From NCBI RefSeq assembly GCF_016907555.1, contig NZ_JAFBCE010000001.1:2666001-2730000 (forward strand): a DNA stretch of 64,000 nt. Direction: 5' to 3'. The stretch is from Microbacterium laevaniformans (lineage in GTDB: Bacteria > Actinomycetota > Actinomycetes > Actinomycetales > Microbacteriaceae). Within the stretch, counting starts at the first letter, position 1. Each line of letters starts with the position of its first letter. The notes below the pieces were generated by a model that saw only the letters and a program-made list of their open reading frames with translations, was not told the origin of the DNA and did no database searches. The translations under genes and the position numbers were made by a program. This document shows positions 33,344-42,592 of this stretch, piece after piece.

Positions 33344-33898
33344 TCAGTCGGAGGTGTCGCGGTCGCGGCCGTGCCACAGGTCGGCGCACTCCACCCGTTC
33401 GGCGCCGTGCGCCCGCAAGTACGCGCCGGCGCCGCGGTCGCCCGTCAGCGCACCGGCCACCCGCGGCCCGTGCGCCCGGCCGATCAGCACCGGGTGGCCC
33501 GGGCGACCCCGGTACACGGCCTGACGCAGGGCGTTCGCGTCGGCATCCCGCATCATCCGACGACACGCCGATGCCGGCAGCTCCGGCACATCCACGGGAA
33601 CGAGGAGCGCAGCGACGGCACCCGAGACACCGGCCGCCTCCAGCCCGAGACGGACGGATGCCGACAGCTCACGGCGCCCGTCGGCGACGCGCACCACGAC
33701 GGCACCGGCCGGCACGAGCGGCTCCGCCTCGTCGGCTCCCGTACCCAGCACGACGACGACCGGCTCGCACCCGGCGGCACGGAGGGTGCCGACGGCGAGA
33801 GCCAGCCACGGCTCGCCCGCGGCGGTGCGGGCCAGCGCCTTCGGGCCACCGAAGCGGGTGCCGGCGCCCGCCGCGAGGACGATCCCGCAGACCGTCAT
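33344..33898 (-). CDS. MobA/MocA-like molybdopterin nucleotidyltransferase
   Basis: A 184-residue NTP transferase. The signature LAAGAGTRFGGPKAL (residues about 8-22) binds the nucleotide, and LLVPVDVPELPASACRRMM and GRPGHPVLIGRAH are family-typical. Next to xdhC and xanthine dehydrogenase genes, it most likely makes the cytosine dinucleotide form of the molybdenum cofactor (MocA function; inference). Its ATG overlaps the xdhC stop by 4 bases. Confidence 0.88.
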   Translation of the reverse strand: MTVCGIVLAAGAGTRFGGPKALARTAAGEPWLALAVGTLRAAGCEPVVVVLGTGADEAEPLVPAGAVVVRVADGRRELSASVRLGLEAAGVSGAVAALLVPVDVPELPASACRRMMRDADANALRQAVYRGRPGHPVLIGRAHGPRVAGALTGDRGAGAYLRAHGAERVECADLWHGRDRDTSD

Positions 33899-34986
33899 GA
33901 ACGCCCGGCGGGCGCCCGGCCGACAGCGCTGATCGGCGCGCAGACCGCGGGGCTCGCCGGCACGGTCACCGCCTGCCCCCCGCCGCGAGCGGCGGCGTGG
34001 ACGGGTCCGGCCAGACCCGACAACCGTGCACCCGACCCGCCGCGGCGGTCGGCGACGATCTCGGCGAGGATCGACAGGGCGGTCTCGTCGGCGCAGACGC
34101 CGCCGAGGTCGAGGCCGATCGGCGAGCGCAGTCGTGCGAGCTCGGCGTCGCCCACGCCGGCGTCGCGGAGGCGGCGGAGCCGGTCGTCGTGGGTGCGGCG
34201 GCTGCCCATGGCCCCGACATAGTCGGCGGGCGAGCCGAGCGCGACCCGCAGCGCGGGAACGTCCAGACGCGGATCGTGACTCAGGACGCAGATCGCCGTG
34301 GCCGCGTCGAGCCGCTCGCCGGCCAGATAGCGGTCGGGCCAGTCGACCACGACCTCTGCCCCGGGAAAGCGGTCGGCGTTGGCGAAGACCTTCCGCGGAT
34401 CGACCACGCTCACCCGCTGCCCCATCGCCTGACCGAGTCGGGCGAGCGCGACGGCGAACTCCACGGCGCCCACCACGATGAGCCGCGGGCGTGCGCCGAC
34501 CTCGACGACGATCGCGTCGGCGTGCGGCGCGGCATCCGCCCCCGACGCGTCGGCGGTCCCGTGCTCGACGACACCCGTCCCGCGGAGAGCGCCCGACGTC
34601 ACGAGACGGAAGCGGGTGGGGATGCCGGCGGCATCCCGCTCGGCCAGCAGTGCGAGCTGGGCCGCCGCGGCGCTGCCGGGCGACACGGGACGCACGAGCA
34701 CCTCGACCGCTCCCCCGCAGGTGAGGCCCGCGGCGAGGCCCTCGCCGTCGCTGTAGCCGAAGCTGTCGACCGACACCGCTCCGCTGTCGATCGCCTCGAG
34801 ACACCGCTCGTAGACGGCGCCCTCGACACACCCGCCCGACACGTTTCCGAACACCGCGGCATCCGAGACGATCATGCTCGCCCCGACCGGCCGCGGCGCG
34901 CTGCCCGAGACCGCGACGACCGTCGCGATCGCGAACGCACGCCCCTCGCGCACCCACTGGGCCGCCGGGGACAGGATCTCGCGCAT
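33895..34986 (-). CDS. XdhC/CoxI-family molybdoenzyme maturation protein
   Basis: A 363-residue protein that binds and delivers (sulfurated) molybdenum cofactor to xanthine dehydrogenase. The N-terminal XdhC/CoxI domain has GSAPRPVGASMIVSD and GNVSGGCVEGAVYERCLEAI (Cys of GGCVEG is conserved). The C-terminal Rossmann-like domain has RPRLIVVGAVEFAVALARLG and YVGAMGSRRTHDDRL, then GLDLGGVCADETALSILAEI. ATG 34986 has TACGGT ending 8 bases upstream, so it is nearly leaderless. It is divergent from the dehydrogenase genes. Confidence 0.93.
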   Translation of the reverse strand: MREILSPAAQWVREGRAFAIATVVAVSGSAPRPVGASMIVSDAAVFGNVSGGCVEGAVYERCLEAIDSGAVSVDSFGYSDGEGLAAGLTCGGAVEVLVRPVSPGSAAAAQLALLAERDAAGIPTRFRLVTSGALRGTGVVEHGTADASGADAAPHADAIVVEVGARPRLIVVGAVEFAVALARLGQAMGQRVSVVDPRKVFANADRFPGAEVVVDWPDRYLAGERLDAATAICVLSHDPRLDVPALRVALGSPADYVGAMGSRRTHDDRLRRLRDAGVGDAELARLRSPIGLDLGGVCADETALSILAEIVADRRGGSGARLSGLAGPVHAAARGGGQAVTVPASPAVCAPISAVGRAPAGRS

Positions 34987-35030
34987 GGTCGTCACCGTAA
35001 TCGCCGCTCGTTGCGAGCCTGTTGCGTGCG

Positions 35031-35065
35031 CGTGAAACACGGGCGAAACGGCGGTCTGTTTCACT
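35031..35065 (+). promoter_or_regulatory. GAAACAC motif pair upstream of the xanthine dehydrogenase genes
   Basis: TGAAAC-ACGGG-CGAAAC (35033-35049) lies in the divergent xdhC/xdh gap and is followed 10 bases later by TTCACT (35060-35065), a weak -10-like hexamer. The outer GTGAAACA (35032-35039) is also inverted as TGTTTCAC (35057-35064). The same half-sites recur at the allantoinase, amidohydrolase and LOG promoters. Confidence 0.5.
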
Positions 35066-35129
35066 CGGACTCGATCCGGTCCGCGCACCCGACGCCGCGG
35101 ACGGGACGCGAAACAGATCGGAGCGACAC

Positions 35130-35933
35130 ATGGACATCACCACCGTGCGCTCGTTCCGGACGGCGCGCACCCGTGACGACCTCCGGCTCGCGCCGGGCGA
35201 GACGATCATGGCGGGCGGCACGTGGCTGATGAGCGAGCCGCAGCCCGCAACGACCGGTTTCGTCGACCTCACCGGCATGGGCTGGCCCGACCTCGACGCC
35301 GATGCCGAGGGTCTGCGCATCGCCGCGACGTGCACCATCGCTCGGCTCGTCGCCTTCTCGCGGGAGGCTCCGGCGTCGTGGACCGCCGCCGCGATGATCC
35401 CCGATGCCGCGAACGCCCTCCTCGCCTCATTCAAGATCTGGAACACCGCCACCGTCGGCGGCAACGTCTGCCGCGCTTTCGCGGCGGGCGCGATGGTGGC
35501 GCTCTGCGTCGGGCTCGACGGGATCGCCGAGATCTGGAGCGGCGAGGGCGACCGTGAGCTTCCCGTCGCCGAGCTCGTCACCGGCAACGGCACGACCTCG
35601 CTTGAGCGCGGCGAGGTGCTGCGCGCGATCCGCCTGCCGGCGGACGCGCTGCGCTCGCGCGCCGCGCTGCGCAAGATCGCCCTCGCCGAGCACGGCCGCT
35701 CGGGAGCCGTCGTCACGGGCCGGGTCGACCCCGACGGCGCCAGTGTCTTCGGCGTGACGGCGGCGACCTGGCGTCCCACGGTGCTGCGCTTCACCGCCCT
35801 GCCGGATGCCGCGACACTCGCCGCCGCCGTCGAGGACTGCCCGGGGTACTACACCGACCCGCTCGGGTCGGCCGACTGGCGTCGCGGTGTCGCCGCCGCG
35901 CTCGCGGAGGACATCCGGAGGGAGCTCGCATGA
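35130..35933 (+). CDS. Xanthine dehydrogenase, FAD-binding subunit
   Basis: A 267-residue FAD subunit (CoxM/XdhB type) that passes electrons from the Fe-S centres to NAD. The pyrophosphate-binding motif is IMAGGTWLMSEP (residues about 26-37) and the second FAD motif is FKIWNTATVGGNVCRA (about residue 102-117, matching the usual RNxATxGGN). The C-terminal CO_deh_flav_C-like region follows. GGAG precedes the ATG, and the stop overlaps the next gene by 4 bases. Confidence 0.93.
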   Translation: MDITTVRSFRTARTRDDLRLAPGETIMAGGTWLMSEPQPATTGFVDLTGMGWPDLDADAEGLRIAATCTIARLVAFSREAPASWTAAAMIPDAANALLASFKIWNTATVGGNVCRAFAAGAMVALCVGLDGIAEIWSGEGDRELPVAELVTGNGTTSLERGEVLRAIRLPADALRSRAALRKIALAEHGRSGAVVTGRVDPDGASVFGVTAATWRPTVLRFTALPDAATLAAAVEDCPGYYTDPLGSADWRRGVAAALAEDIRRELA

Positions 35934-38686
35934 AGTGGGTCGTCGACGGCGCCGAGGTGGATGCCGAGCCGCGTCCGGGCCAGTGCCTGCGCACCCTCCT
36001 GCGCGAGACAGGCCACACCGAGGTCAAGAAGGGGTGCGACGCGGGCGACTGCGGCGCCTGCACCGTGCTGCTGGACGGCGAGCCCGTGCACTCCTGCCTC
36101 ATTCCCGCCGGTCGTGTCGAGGGTCGACACGTCACCACGGCGGCCGGACTCGCACCGGGCGATGAGCTGCATCCCGTGCAGGAGGCGCTGGCCAGCGGCT
36201 TCGGCTTCCAGTGCGGGTTCTGCACGCCGGGGATGAGCGTGACGGCGTCGACGCTCTGCGAGAGCGACCTCGACGACCTCGACCGTCGCATGAAGGGCAA
36301 CCTCTGCCGCTGCACGGGGTATCGCCCGATCCGCGAGGCGATCATGACCGCGGTGCGCGAGACGGGACGGTCGGGCCGGCGGGGCGGGGCGGATGCCGCG
36401 GCATCCGAACCGGGCGTCGTCGGCCGCTCGGTCGCGCCCCCCGCCGGCCCGCGGCTGACGCAGGGGCGCGAGAGCTTCACGTTCGACCTCGAGCCGGGTC
36501 ACCCTGCGGCCGACGCCCTCGTGCTGCGGCTGGTGACGAGCCCGCACCCACACGCGCGGATCACGGCGATCGACACCACGACCGCCCGCGCGGTGCCGGG
36601 CGTCGTCGCGATCTTCACCCACGCCGACGTTCCCGACGTCCGCTACTCCACTGGCCGTCATGAGCACCGCACCGACGATCCCGACGACACCCGCATGCTC
36701 GACGACGTGGTCCGCCACGTCGGGCAGCGGGTCGCCGCGGTGGTCGCCGAGACCGCCGAGGCGGCGGATGAGGCGTGCCGGCTCGTCCGTGTGGACTACG
36801 AGCTGCTGCCCGCCGTCTTCGATCCGGAACAGGCGCGCCGTCCCGGCGCTCCGCTGCTGCATCCCGACCGCACGCCCGCCGACCGGGTCGACGAGGCCGG
36901 GCGCAACGTCATCGCGAGCGTGCACGCCGGGCCCGACGCCGCCGAGCTCGAGGCCGCCCTGGCCGCGAGCGCCGTGACGGTGACCGGGACGTGGCAGACC
37001 GCGCGGGTCACGCACGCGCAGCTGGAGACCCACGGCTCGATCGGCTGGCTCGACGACGATGGCCGCCTGGTGCTGCGCTCCTCGACGCAGGTGCCGTTTC
37101 TGGCGCGCGACGAGATCGCGCACATCTTCGGCCTGGACCGCGACCGCGTGCGCGTGCACACGGCCCGCCTCGGCGGCGGATTCGGGGGCAAGCAGGAGAT
37201 GTTCACCGAGGATCTCGTCGCCCTCGCGGTGCTGCGCACGGGCCGTCCGGTGGCGTTCGAGTTCAGCCGCGCCGACGAGTTCCAGCGCGCCGCCGTGCGG
37301 CATCCGATGCGCGTGACGGTCACCCTCGGGGCCGATGCCGACGGACGGCTCACCGCCATGGCGATCGATCTGCTGAGCGACACCGGGTCCTACGGCAACC
37401 ACTCCCGCGGCGTCATGTTCCACTCCCTCGCCGAGTCGACGACGATCTACCGGGTTCCGCTCAAACGGCTCGACGCGGAGGTCGTGTACACGAACAACGT
37501 GCCGTCGGGCGCGTTCCGCGGATACGGGCTCGGGCAGGTCGTGCTCGGGGTCGAGTCGGCGATGGACCAGCTGTCGGAGCGTCTGGGCATCGACCCGTTC
37601 GAGCTGCGCCGGCGCAACGCCGTCACCCCGCAGGACGACCCGGGCCACGACGACCTCGTGTGGGGCAGCTACGGGTTCGATCAGTGCCTCGACCTCGCCG
37701 AGTCCGCGCTGCGTCGCGGCAACGGCGTCCGCGCGCCTGCAGGATGGCTCGTCGGCGAAGGGGTCGCGGCGGCGATGATCGCCACGATGGCGCCCTTCGG
37801 CCACATCGCGCACACGAGCGTGACCCTCCGCGCCGACGGCACGTACCTGCTGCGAGCCGGCACTGCCGAGTTCGGCAACGGCACCACGACGGTGCTCCGC
37901 CAGATCGCGGTCACCGACCTCTGCGCCGACCCCGACGGCATCGAGCTCTGGCACGCCGACACCGACGCCGTCGCCCACGACACGGGCGCGTTCGCATCGG
38001 CCGGCATCACCGTCGCGGGCAAGGCGCTGCACGCCGCCTGCCTCGCGCTCGCCGCGCGAATGCGTGCCCGTGCGGCCGAGCTGACCGGCACGGATGCCGC
38101 GGCGGCCCGACTCATGCCCGACGGCGTATACACGCCCGTTCGCGTCGTGCCGCTGGACGAGCTGACGGCGGACGGGGAGCTCACCGCCGACGGCAGCGAG
38201 CTCGGTGAGCACCGCTCACTGGCGTTCAACGTCCACGCCGTCCGGGTCGCCGTCGACCCCCGCACCGGTGTCGTGCGCATCCTGCAGTCGATCCAGTCGG
38301 CGGATGCCGGATTCGTGATGAATCCGGCGCAGTGCCGCGGACAGATCGAGGGCGGGGTGGCGCAGGGCATCGGCAGCGCCCTGTACGAAGAGGTGATGGT
38401 CGAGGACGGCAAGGTGACCACCCCCGTCTTCCGCCTCTACCGGGTGCCCCAGTTCGGTGACATCCCCGACACCGAGGTGTACTTCGCCGACACCGCCGAC
38501 GAGCTCGGCCCGTTCGGCGCGAAGTCGATGAGCGAGTCGCCGTACAACCCCGTCGCGCCGGCGATCGGCAACGCCATCGCCCGCGCAGTCGGCGCTCGAC
38601 CCTACGAGCAGCCGTTTCGCCGCGACCGTGTCTGGCGCCTCGCGTCACACCACCGAAACACGAACGGGCAAATGCCGGAAATGTGA
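35930..38686 (+). CDS. Xanthine dehydrogenase, fused Fe-S and molybdopterin subunit
   Basis: A 918-residue fusion of the two-cluster Fe-S domain (residues about 1-150) and the molybdopterin domain (about 160-918). Cluster ligands are in KKGCDAGDCGACTVLLDG, QCGFCTPGM and GNLCRCTGYRP. The Mo domain shows TARLGGGFGGKQEM, NVPSGAFRGYGLGQ and LGPFGAKSMSESPYNPVAPA, where E869 aligns with the catalytic Glu although the usual GEPP is SESP. It would oxidise hypoxanthine or xanthine to urate. Context (XdhC, MocA, urate genes) supports xanthine over other substrates. Confidence 0.92.
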   Translation: MKWVVDGAEVDAEPRPGQCLRTLLRETGHTEVKKGCDAGDCGACTVLLDGEPVHSCLIPAGRVEGRHVTTAAGLAPGDELHPVQEALASGFGFQCGFCTPGMSVTASTLCESDLDDLDRRMKGNLCRCTGYRPIREAIMTAVRETGRSGRRGGADAAASEPGVVGRSVAPPAGPRLTQGRESFTFDLEPGHPAADALVLRLVTSPHPHARITAIDTTTARAVPGVVAIFTHADVPDVRYSTGRHEHRTDDPDDTRMLDDVVRHVGQRVAAVVAETAEAADEACRLVRVDYELLPAVFDPEQARRPGAPLLHPDRTPADRVDEAGRNVIASVHAGPDAAELEAALAASAVTVTGTWQTARVTHAQLETHGSIGWLDDDGRLVLRSSTQVPFLARDEIAHIFGLDRDRVRVHTARLGGGFGGKQEMFTEDLVALAVLRTGRPVAFEFSRADEFQRAAVRHPMRVTVTLGADADGRLTAMAIDLLSDTGSYGNHSRGVMFHSLAESTTIYRVPLKRLDAEVVYTNNVPSGAFRGYGLGQVVLGVESAMDQLSERLGIDPFELRRRNAVTPQDDPGHDDLVWGSYGFDQCLDLAESALRRGNGVRAPAGWLVGEGVAAAMIATMAPFGHIAHTSVTLRADGTYLLRAGTAEFGNGTTTVLRQIAVTDLCADPDGIELWHADTDAVAHDTGAFASAGITVAGKALHAACLALAARMRARAAELTGTDAAAARLMPDGVYTPVRVVPLDELTADGELTADGSELGEHRSLAFNVHAVRVAVDPRTGVVRILQSIQSADAGFVMNPAQCRGQIEGGVAQGIGSALYEEVMVEDGKVTTPVFRLYRVPQFGDIPDTEVYFADTADELGPFGAKSMSESPYNPVAPAIGNAIARAVGARPYEQPFRRDRVWRLASHHRNTNGQMPEM

Positions 38687-38698
38687 GACACCTATCGT
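38654..38698 (+). promoter_or_regulatory. Promoter of the ABC importer operon with GGAAAT-N10-TATCGT
   Basis: -10 TATCGT (38693-38698) has GGAAAT (38677-38682) exactly 10 bases upstream, the same spacing as GGAAAC at the amidohydrolase and LOG promoters. CGAAACACG (38654-38662) lies 23 bases further upstream. The promoter overlaps the 3' end of the dehydrogenase gene; the transcript would start near 38705. Confidence 0.5.
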
Positions 38699-38760
38699 CT
38701 CCAGAATCACCGCAGCCCGTTCTGCATCCACAGCACAAGACACAGCACCCGGGAGACCCG

Positions 38761-39858
38761 ATGCACTCACCCTCCAGCCGTCGCCGCCGCGGCGGAATCA
38801 TTCTGGCGGTCGCCGCCGCCGCAGCCCTCGCCCTCTCGGCCTGTTCCTCGTCCGGAGGGGCGGCGAGCCCCTCGGCATCCGGTGAGGCCGCCAGCTACGG
38901 CGACATCAGCGTGCAGTACTCGTGGATCAAGAACGAGGAGTTCGCGGGCGAGTTCTACGCCTACGACAACGGCTACTACGACCAGGCGGGCTTCTCCAAG
39001 GTGACCGGCGTCGCCGGCCCCGACACGGGTGTCGCCAAGCTCCTGTCCGGCTCGGTGCAGGTCGCGCTGACCGATGCCGCATCCGTCGGCGCCGCCGTGT
39101 CGGAGCAGAGCGCCCCGCTGAAGATCATCGCGACGACCTTCCAGAAGAACCCCTTCACGATCCTGTCACTGAAGGACAAGGGCAACATCGCGACGCCGAA
39201 GGACCTCATCGGCAAGAAGATCGGCGTGCAGGACTCCAACGCCTCGGTGTTCAAGGCGCTCCTCGCCGCGAACGGCATCTCGGAGAGCCAGCTGACGATC
39301 GTGCCCGTCGACTTCGATCCGACACCGCTCATGAACGGCGACGTCGACGGCTTCATGGCCTACCTCACCAACGAGGCCATCACGGTCGAGATGGCGGGAT
39401 ACCCGACCACCAACCTCGCCTACGCCGAGAACGGTCTGCCCTACGTCGCCGAGTCGTACGCCGTCACCGACCAGTACCTCGCCGAGCACAAGGACCTTCT
39501 GAAGGCGTTCCTCATCGCGGAGATCAAGGGCTGGACCGACACGTTCACCAAGCCCGTCGACGACACCGTGACGGTCGTCACGAAGCACTACAACGACTCG
39601 GCCGCGGCCGGCGACCTCACCTTCGGCGAGCTGAACCCCGCCAAGGTCAAGGCCGGCATCGAGGCGCAGGCGAAGCTCATCTCGACCGATGAGACCCAGG
39701 CCAACGGCCTGTTCACGATCTCGGACGACCTGAAGAGCCAGACCCTCGCGTCGCTGAAGGCCTCGGGCTGGGAGCTGACGGCCGACCAGCTGTTCGACAC
39801 GTCGATCATCGACGAGATCTACGCCGAGCACCCCGAGCTCAAGAAGTACCTGCCCTAA
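38761..39858 (+). CDS. ABC importer substrate-binding lipoprotein (SsuA/ThiY/NMT1-like)
   Basis: A 365-residue lipoprotein. The signal [20 protein letters not shown] has lipobox LSAC (Cys about 28). The mature fold is NMT1-like: [59 protein letters not shown] and [20 protein letters not shown]. Relatives bind pyrimidine precursors, taurine or nitrate; in this cluster a purine or its breakdown product is the inferred ligand. GGGAG precedes the ATG. It is followed by its ATPase after 4 bases. Confidence 0.88.
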   Translation: MHSPSSRRRRGGIILAVAAAAALALSACSSSGGAASPSASGEAASYGDISVQYSWIKNEEFAGEFYAYDNGYYDQAGFSKVTGVAGPDTGVAKLLSGSVQVALTDAASVGAAVSEQSAPLKIIATTFQKNPFTILSLKDKGNIATPKDLIGKKIGVQDSNASVFKALLAANGISESQLTIVPVDFDPTPLMNGDVDGFMAYLTNEAITVEMAGYPTTNLAYAENGLPYVAESYAVTDQYLAEHKDLLKAFLIAEIKGWTDTFTKPVDDTVTVVTKHYNDSAAAGDLTFGELNPAKVKAGIEAQAKLISTDETQANGLFTISDDLKSQTLASLKASGWELTADQLFDTSIIDEIYAEHPELKKYLP

Positions 39859-39862
39859 CGAG

Positions 39863-40693
39863 ATGTCCGTGTCATCCACGATGGATGCCGGTGCCGGCGC
39901 GACTGCCGCCGGCACCGGCATCCAGATCTCCGGAGTCTCCAAGTCGTTCACGCTGCGCGGCGGGCGTTCGCTGCAGGCGCTGCAGGGCACCGACCTGCAC
40001 ACCGACAAGGGCTCGTTCCTCGCTCTGCTCGGCCCCTCGGGCTGCGGCAAGTCGACGATCCTGCGCATCCTCGCCGCCCTCGATCAACCGACCGACGGCG
40101 TCGCGCTCGTCGACGGCGAGACCCCCGACCAGCTGCGCGCTAAGAGCGAGCTGGGCATCGCCTTCCAGGACCACGCGCTGCTGCCGTGGCGGAGCATCCG
40201 GAAGAACATCGAGCTGCCCTTCGAAGTCGCCGGTCGCAAAGTCGATCGCGGCTACGTCGACGAGCTGATCGACCTCATCGGTCTGCGCGACTTCGCCGAC
40301 GCGAAGCCCGCCCAGCTGTCGGGCGGCATGCGCCAGCGCGCGTCGATCGCACGCGCTCTCGTCCTGAAGCCGTCGGTGCTGCTGCTGGACGAACCGTTCG
40401 GCGCCCTCGACGACATGACCCGGCAGAACCTCAACCTCGAGCTGCTGCGCATCTGGACCGAGAAGCCGGCGACGACGCTGCTGGTGACCCACGGCATCAG
40501 TGAGGCGATCTTCCTCGCCGACCGCGTCGCGGTGATGTCGCCACGGCCCGGACGGGTCAAAGAGATCATCGAGGTCGACCTGCCGCGTCCGCGGACGCCC
40601 GAGATGATGCGCACGCCCGAGTTCCACGCGCTCGTGGACCGCGCCTCCGAACTGCTGTTCGGACACGACGGCCGCGCCGAGGCCGAGGCGTAG
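39863..40693 (+). CDS. ABC importer ATP-binding protein (SsuB/TauB-like)
   Basis: A 276-residue ATPase. Walker A is [14 protein letters not shown] (residues about 53-66), the Q-loop is [14 protein letters not shown], the signature is [15 protein letters not shown], Walker B is [13 protein letters not shown], and the H-loop His is in [15 protein letters not shown]. The family is the nitrate/sulfonate/taurine/pyrimidine-precursor type, matching the binding protein. Confidence 0.95.
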   Translation: MSVSSTMDAGAGATAAGTGIQISGVSKSFTLRGGRSLQALQGTDLHTDKGSFLALLGPSGCGKSTILRILAALDQPTDGVALVDGETPDQLRAKSELGIAFQDHALLPWRSIRKNIELPFEVAGRKVDRGYVDELIDLIGLRDFADAKPAQLSGGMRQRASIARALVLKPSVLLLDEPFGALDDMTRQNLNLELLRIWTEKPATTLLVTHGISEAIFLADRVAVMSPRPGRVKEIIEVDLPRPRTPEMMRTPEFHALVDRASELLFGHDGRAEAEA

Positions 40694-40695
40694 CC

Positions 40696-41502
40696 GTGGC
40701 TCGCGTGCGCGTGCCCGGCTGGGTCGCGGGACTCGTCGGCGCCGTCGTGCTGGTGGGCGTGTGGTGGCTGTTCTCGCTGACTGCCTTCCGTCCGCAAGAC
40801 GGGACGAGCTACACTCCGGTCCCCTCACCGTGGGCGGTCGTGGACTGGCTGTTCGTGCAGGGCAACATCGCGGGCGCCTGGGGCGTGTTCCAGCCGACCA
40901 TCACCGCGGCGGCGATCGGCTACCTCTGGGGCAACGGCATCGCCCTGCTGCTGGCGACGGTCGTGCTCGTCTTCCCGCGCACCGAGACGGTGATCACCCA
41001 GATCGCCGTCGTCACCTATTGCCTTCCGATCGTCGCGGTCGGGGGCATCTCGATCGTCGTCCTCGGTGGCGCGAAGAACCCCGGCGACCCGTCGGCGACC
41101 GCGATCTTCCTCGCCGCTCTCGTCTGCGTGTTCACGACGGTGGTCGGCGCGATCCTCGGGTTCACCTCCGCCGACAAGGCGGCGCTGGACGTCGTGCGCG
41201 TCTACGGCGGCGGCCGGTGGACCCAGCTGCGCAAGGTGCGCCTCGTCGCCGCCCTTCCGGCGATCCTCACGGCGCTGCAGATCGCCGTGCCGACCGCCTT
41301 CCTCGGCGCGGTGCTCGGCGAGTACCTCGGCGCGATCACGGCGGGCGTCGGGCCGACGCTCATCCGCCTGCAGGGCCAGCTGGACTCGGCCGGCGTCTGG
41401 TCGGTGTTCCTGCTGTGCGCCGTGTTCGCCCTCGTCGCCTACGGACTGTTCGGCCTGCTCATCAGACTCGTCACCCCGTGGGTGGCCGGAAAGGCGGTGT
41501 GA
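40696..41502 (+). CDS. ABC importer permease 1
   Basis: A 268-residue permease of the SsuC/TauC type with six hydrophobic segments; the first is VAGLVGAVVLVGVWWLFSLT. The EAA-like loop is ALDVVRVYGGGRWTQLRKVR. GTG 40696 follows the ATPase stop by 2 bases. It would pair with the next permease as a heterodimer. Confidence 0.9.
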   Translation: MARVRVPGWVAGLVGAVVLVGVWWLFSLTAFRPQDGTSYTPVPSPWAVVDWLFVQGNIAGAWGVFQPTITAAAIGYLWGNGIALLLATVVLVFPRTETVITQIAVVTYCLPIVAVGGISIVVLGGAKNPGDPSATAIFLAALVCVFTTVVGAILGFTSADKAALDVVRVYGGGRWTQLRKVRLVAALPAILTALQIAVPTAFLGAVLGEYLGAITAGVGPTLIRLQGQLDSAGVWSVFLLCAVFALVAYGLFGLLIRLVTPWVAGKAV

Positions 41503-42395
41503 GCGTGGACGTCATCGACACGACCCCGGCAACACCCGCGGCATCCCACGTGGGCACCGCCGACCCCATCGCCGTCGCGCGTCTTCGCGCCGAGCGGCGC
41601 CGCGGGCTGCGCCGCACCCTGCTGCGCTCGCTCGGCAACGCCGGCATCACCCTTCTCGTGCTGCTGCTGCTCTGGCAGGCGATCGTAAGCCTCACCGGCA
41701 TCTCCCCCTACATCGCCAAGGGCCCGCTGGATGTGTGGACATTCCTCGTCACGGCGCCGAAGGCGGAGGCCAACCGGGCACAGATGTTCCCGCTGGTCGG
41801 CCAGACGCTGCTCGACGCGTGGATCGGATTCGTCGTCGGCATGCTCGTCGCGATCATCCTGTCCATCGCGTTCAGCCTGTCCAAGGCGATCGAGGCGGGC
41901 GTCATGCCGCTCGTGCTGCTGCTGCGCACCATTCCCCTGGTGTCGATCGCTCCGGTCATCATCCTCGTCACGGGACGCGGGACCCCGGCATCCGTCGCCG
42001 TCATCGGCACCGTCGTGGTTCTCTTTCCGGCCCTGGCCAACGTGCTGTTCGGGTTGAGCCGCGCCAGCCAGCAGAGCCTGGATGTCGTGCACGTCTTCGG
42101 CGGCGGCCGGTTCACGGCGCTGCGCAAGGTCAACCTGCCCGGAGCGCTGCCGTCGGTGTTCGCCGCGGCGCGCGTGTCGGTGCCGGGAGCCGTGACCGGT
42201 GCGCTGCTGGCGGAGTGGCTCTCGACCGGCACGGGCGTCGGCGGGTCGATCCTGAAGTTCAACGCGCAGGCGCAGTTCGCCCAGCTGTGGACCTCGATCG
42301 CGCTCATCACGCTGATCACGCTCGTGCTCTACAACCTCGTGCAGATCGTGGAGAACATCGTGCTGGCCCGCATGGGCATGGCTGCCGGGCGCTGA
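41499..42395 (+). CDS. ABC importer permease 2
   Basis: A 298-residue SsuC/TauC-type permease. A polar N-terminus of about 45 residues precedes six hydrophobic segments; the EAA-like loop reads SLDVVHVFGGGRFTALRKVN, closely parallel to permease 1, so the pair probably arose by duplication. GTG 41499 overlaps the previous stop by 4 bases. Confidence 0.9.
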   Translation: MSVDVIDTTPATPAASHVGTADPIAVARLRAERRRGLRRTLLRSLGNAGITLLVLLLLWQAIVSLTGISPYIAKGPLDVWTFLVTAPKAEANRAQMFPLVGQTLLDAWIGFVVGMLVAIILSIAFSLSKAIEAGVMPLVLLLRTIPLVSIAPVIILVTGRGTPASVAVIGTVVVLFPALANVLFGLSRASQQSLDVVHVFGGGRFTALRKVNLPGALPSVFAAARVSVPGAVTGALLAEWLSTGTGVGGSILKFNAQAQFAQLWTSIALITLITLVLYNLVQIVENIVLARMGMAAGR

Positions 42396-42420
42396 GGCCG
42401 CTCCGCGCACCCGGCTCACC

Positions 42421-42564
42421 TCCACCCCCACCCCCACCCCCACGCCCCGCCTCCCACCTCCCACCTCCCACCTCCCGCCGAACCGAACTGCAAGGTCGGC
42501 GGGCCGACACGCCGTCGGCGACGGCGCGGATGCCGCGTGTCGCACGGCATCCCTTGCACTTCGG
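42421..42564. repeat. Short tandem repeats and one paired-arm repeat (family 1)
   Basis: The gap between convergent permease and amidohydrolase genes holds runs of CCCCCA (from 42425) and CTCCCAC (from about 42450), then CCGAACTGCAAGG (42483-42495) facing CCTTGCACTTCGG (42552-42564), with one mismatch. The arms are those of the 163-bp array at 32846-33343. Confidence 0.8.
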
Positions 42565-42592
42565 CCGGGCGGGGGGCAGTGCGGGTGGGGGG

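Noticed and set aside
35849..38212. Long minus-strand frame opposite the xanthine dehydrogenase gene
   Set aside because: The plus strand carries clear Fe-S and molybdopterin motifs; the antisense translation is Arg/Gly/Asp-rich without any recognisable domain.
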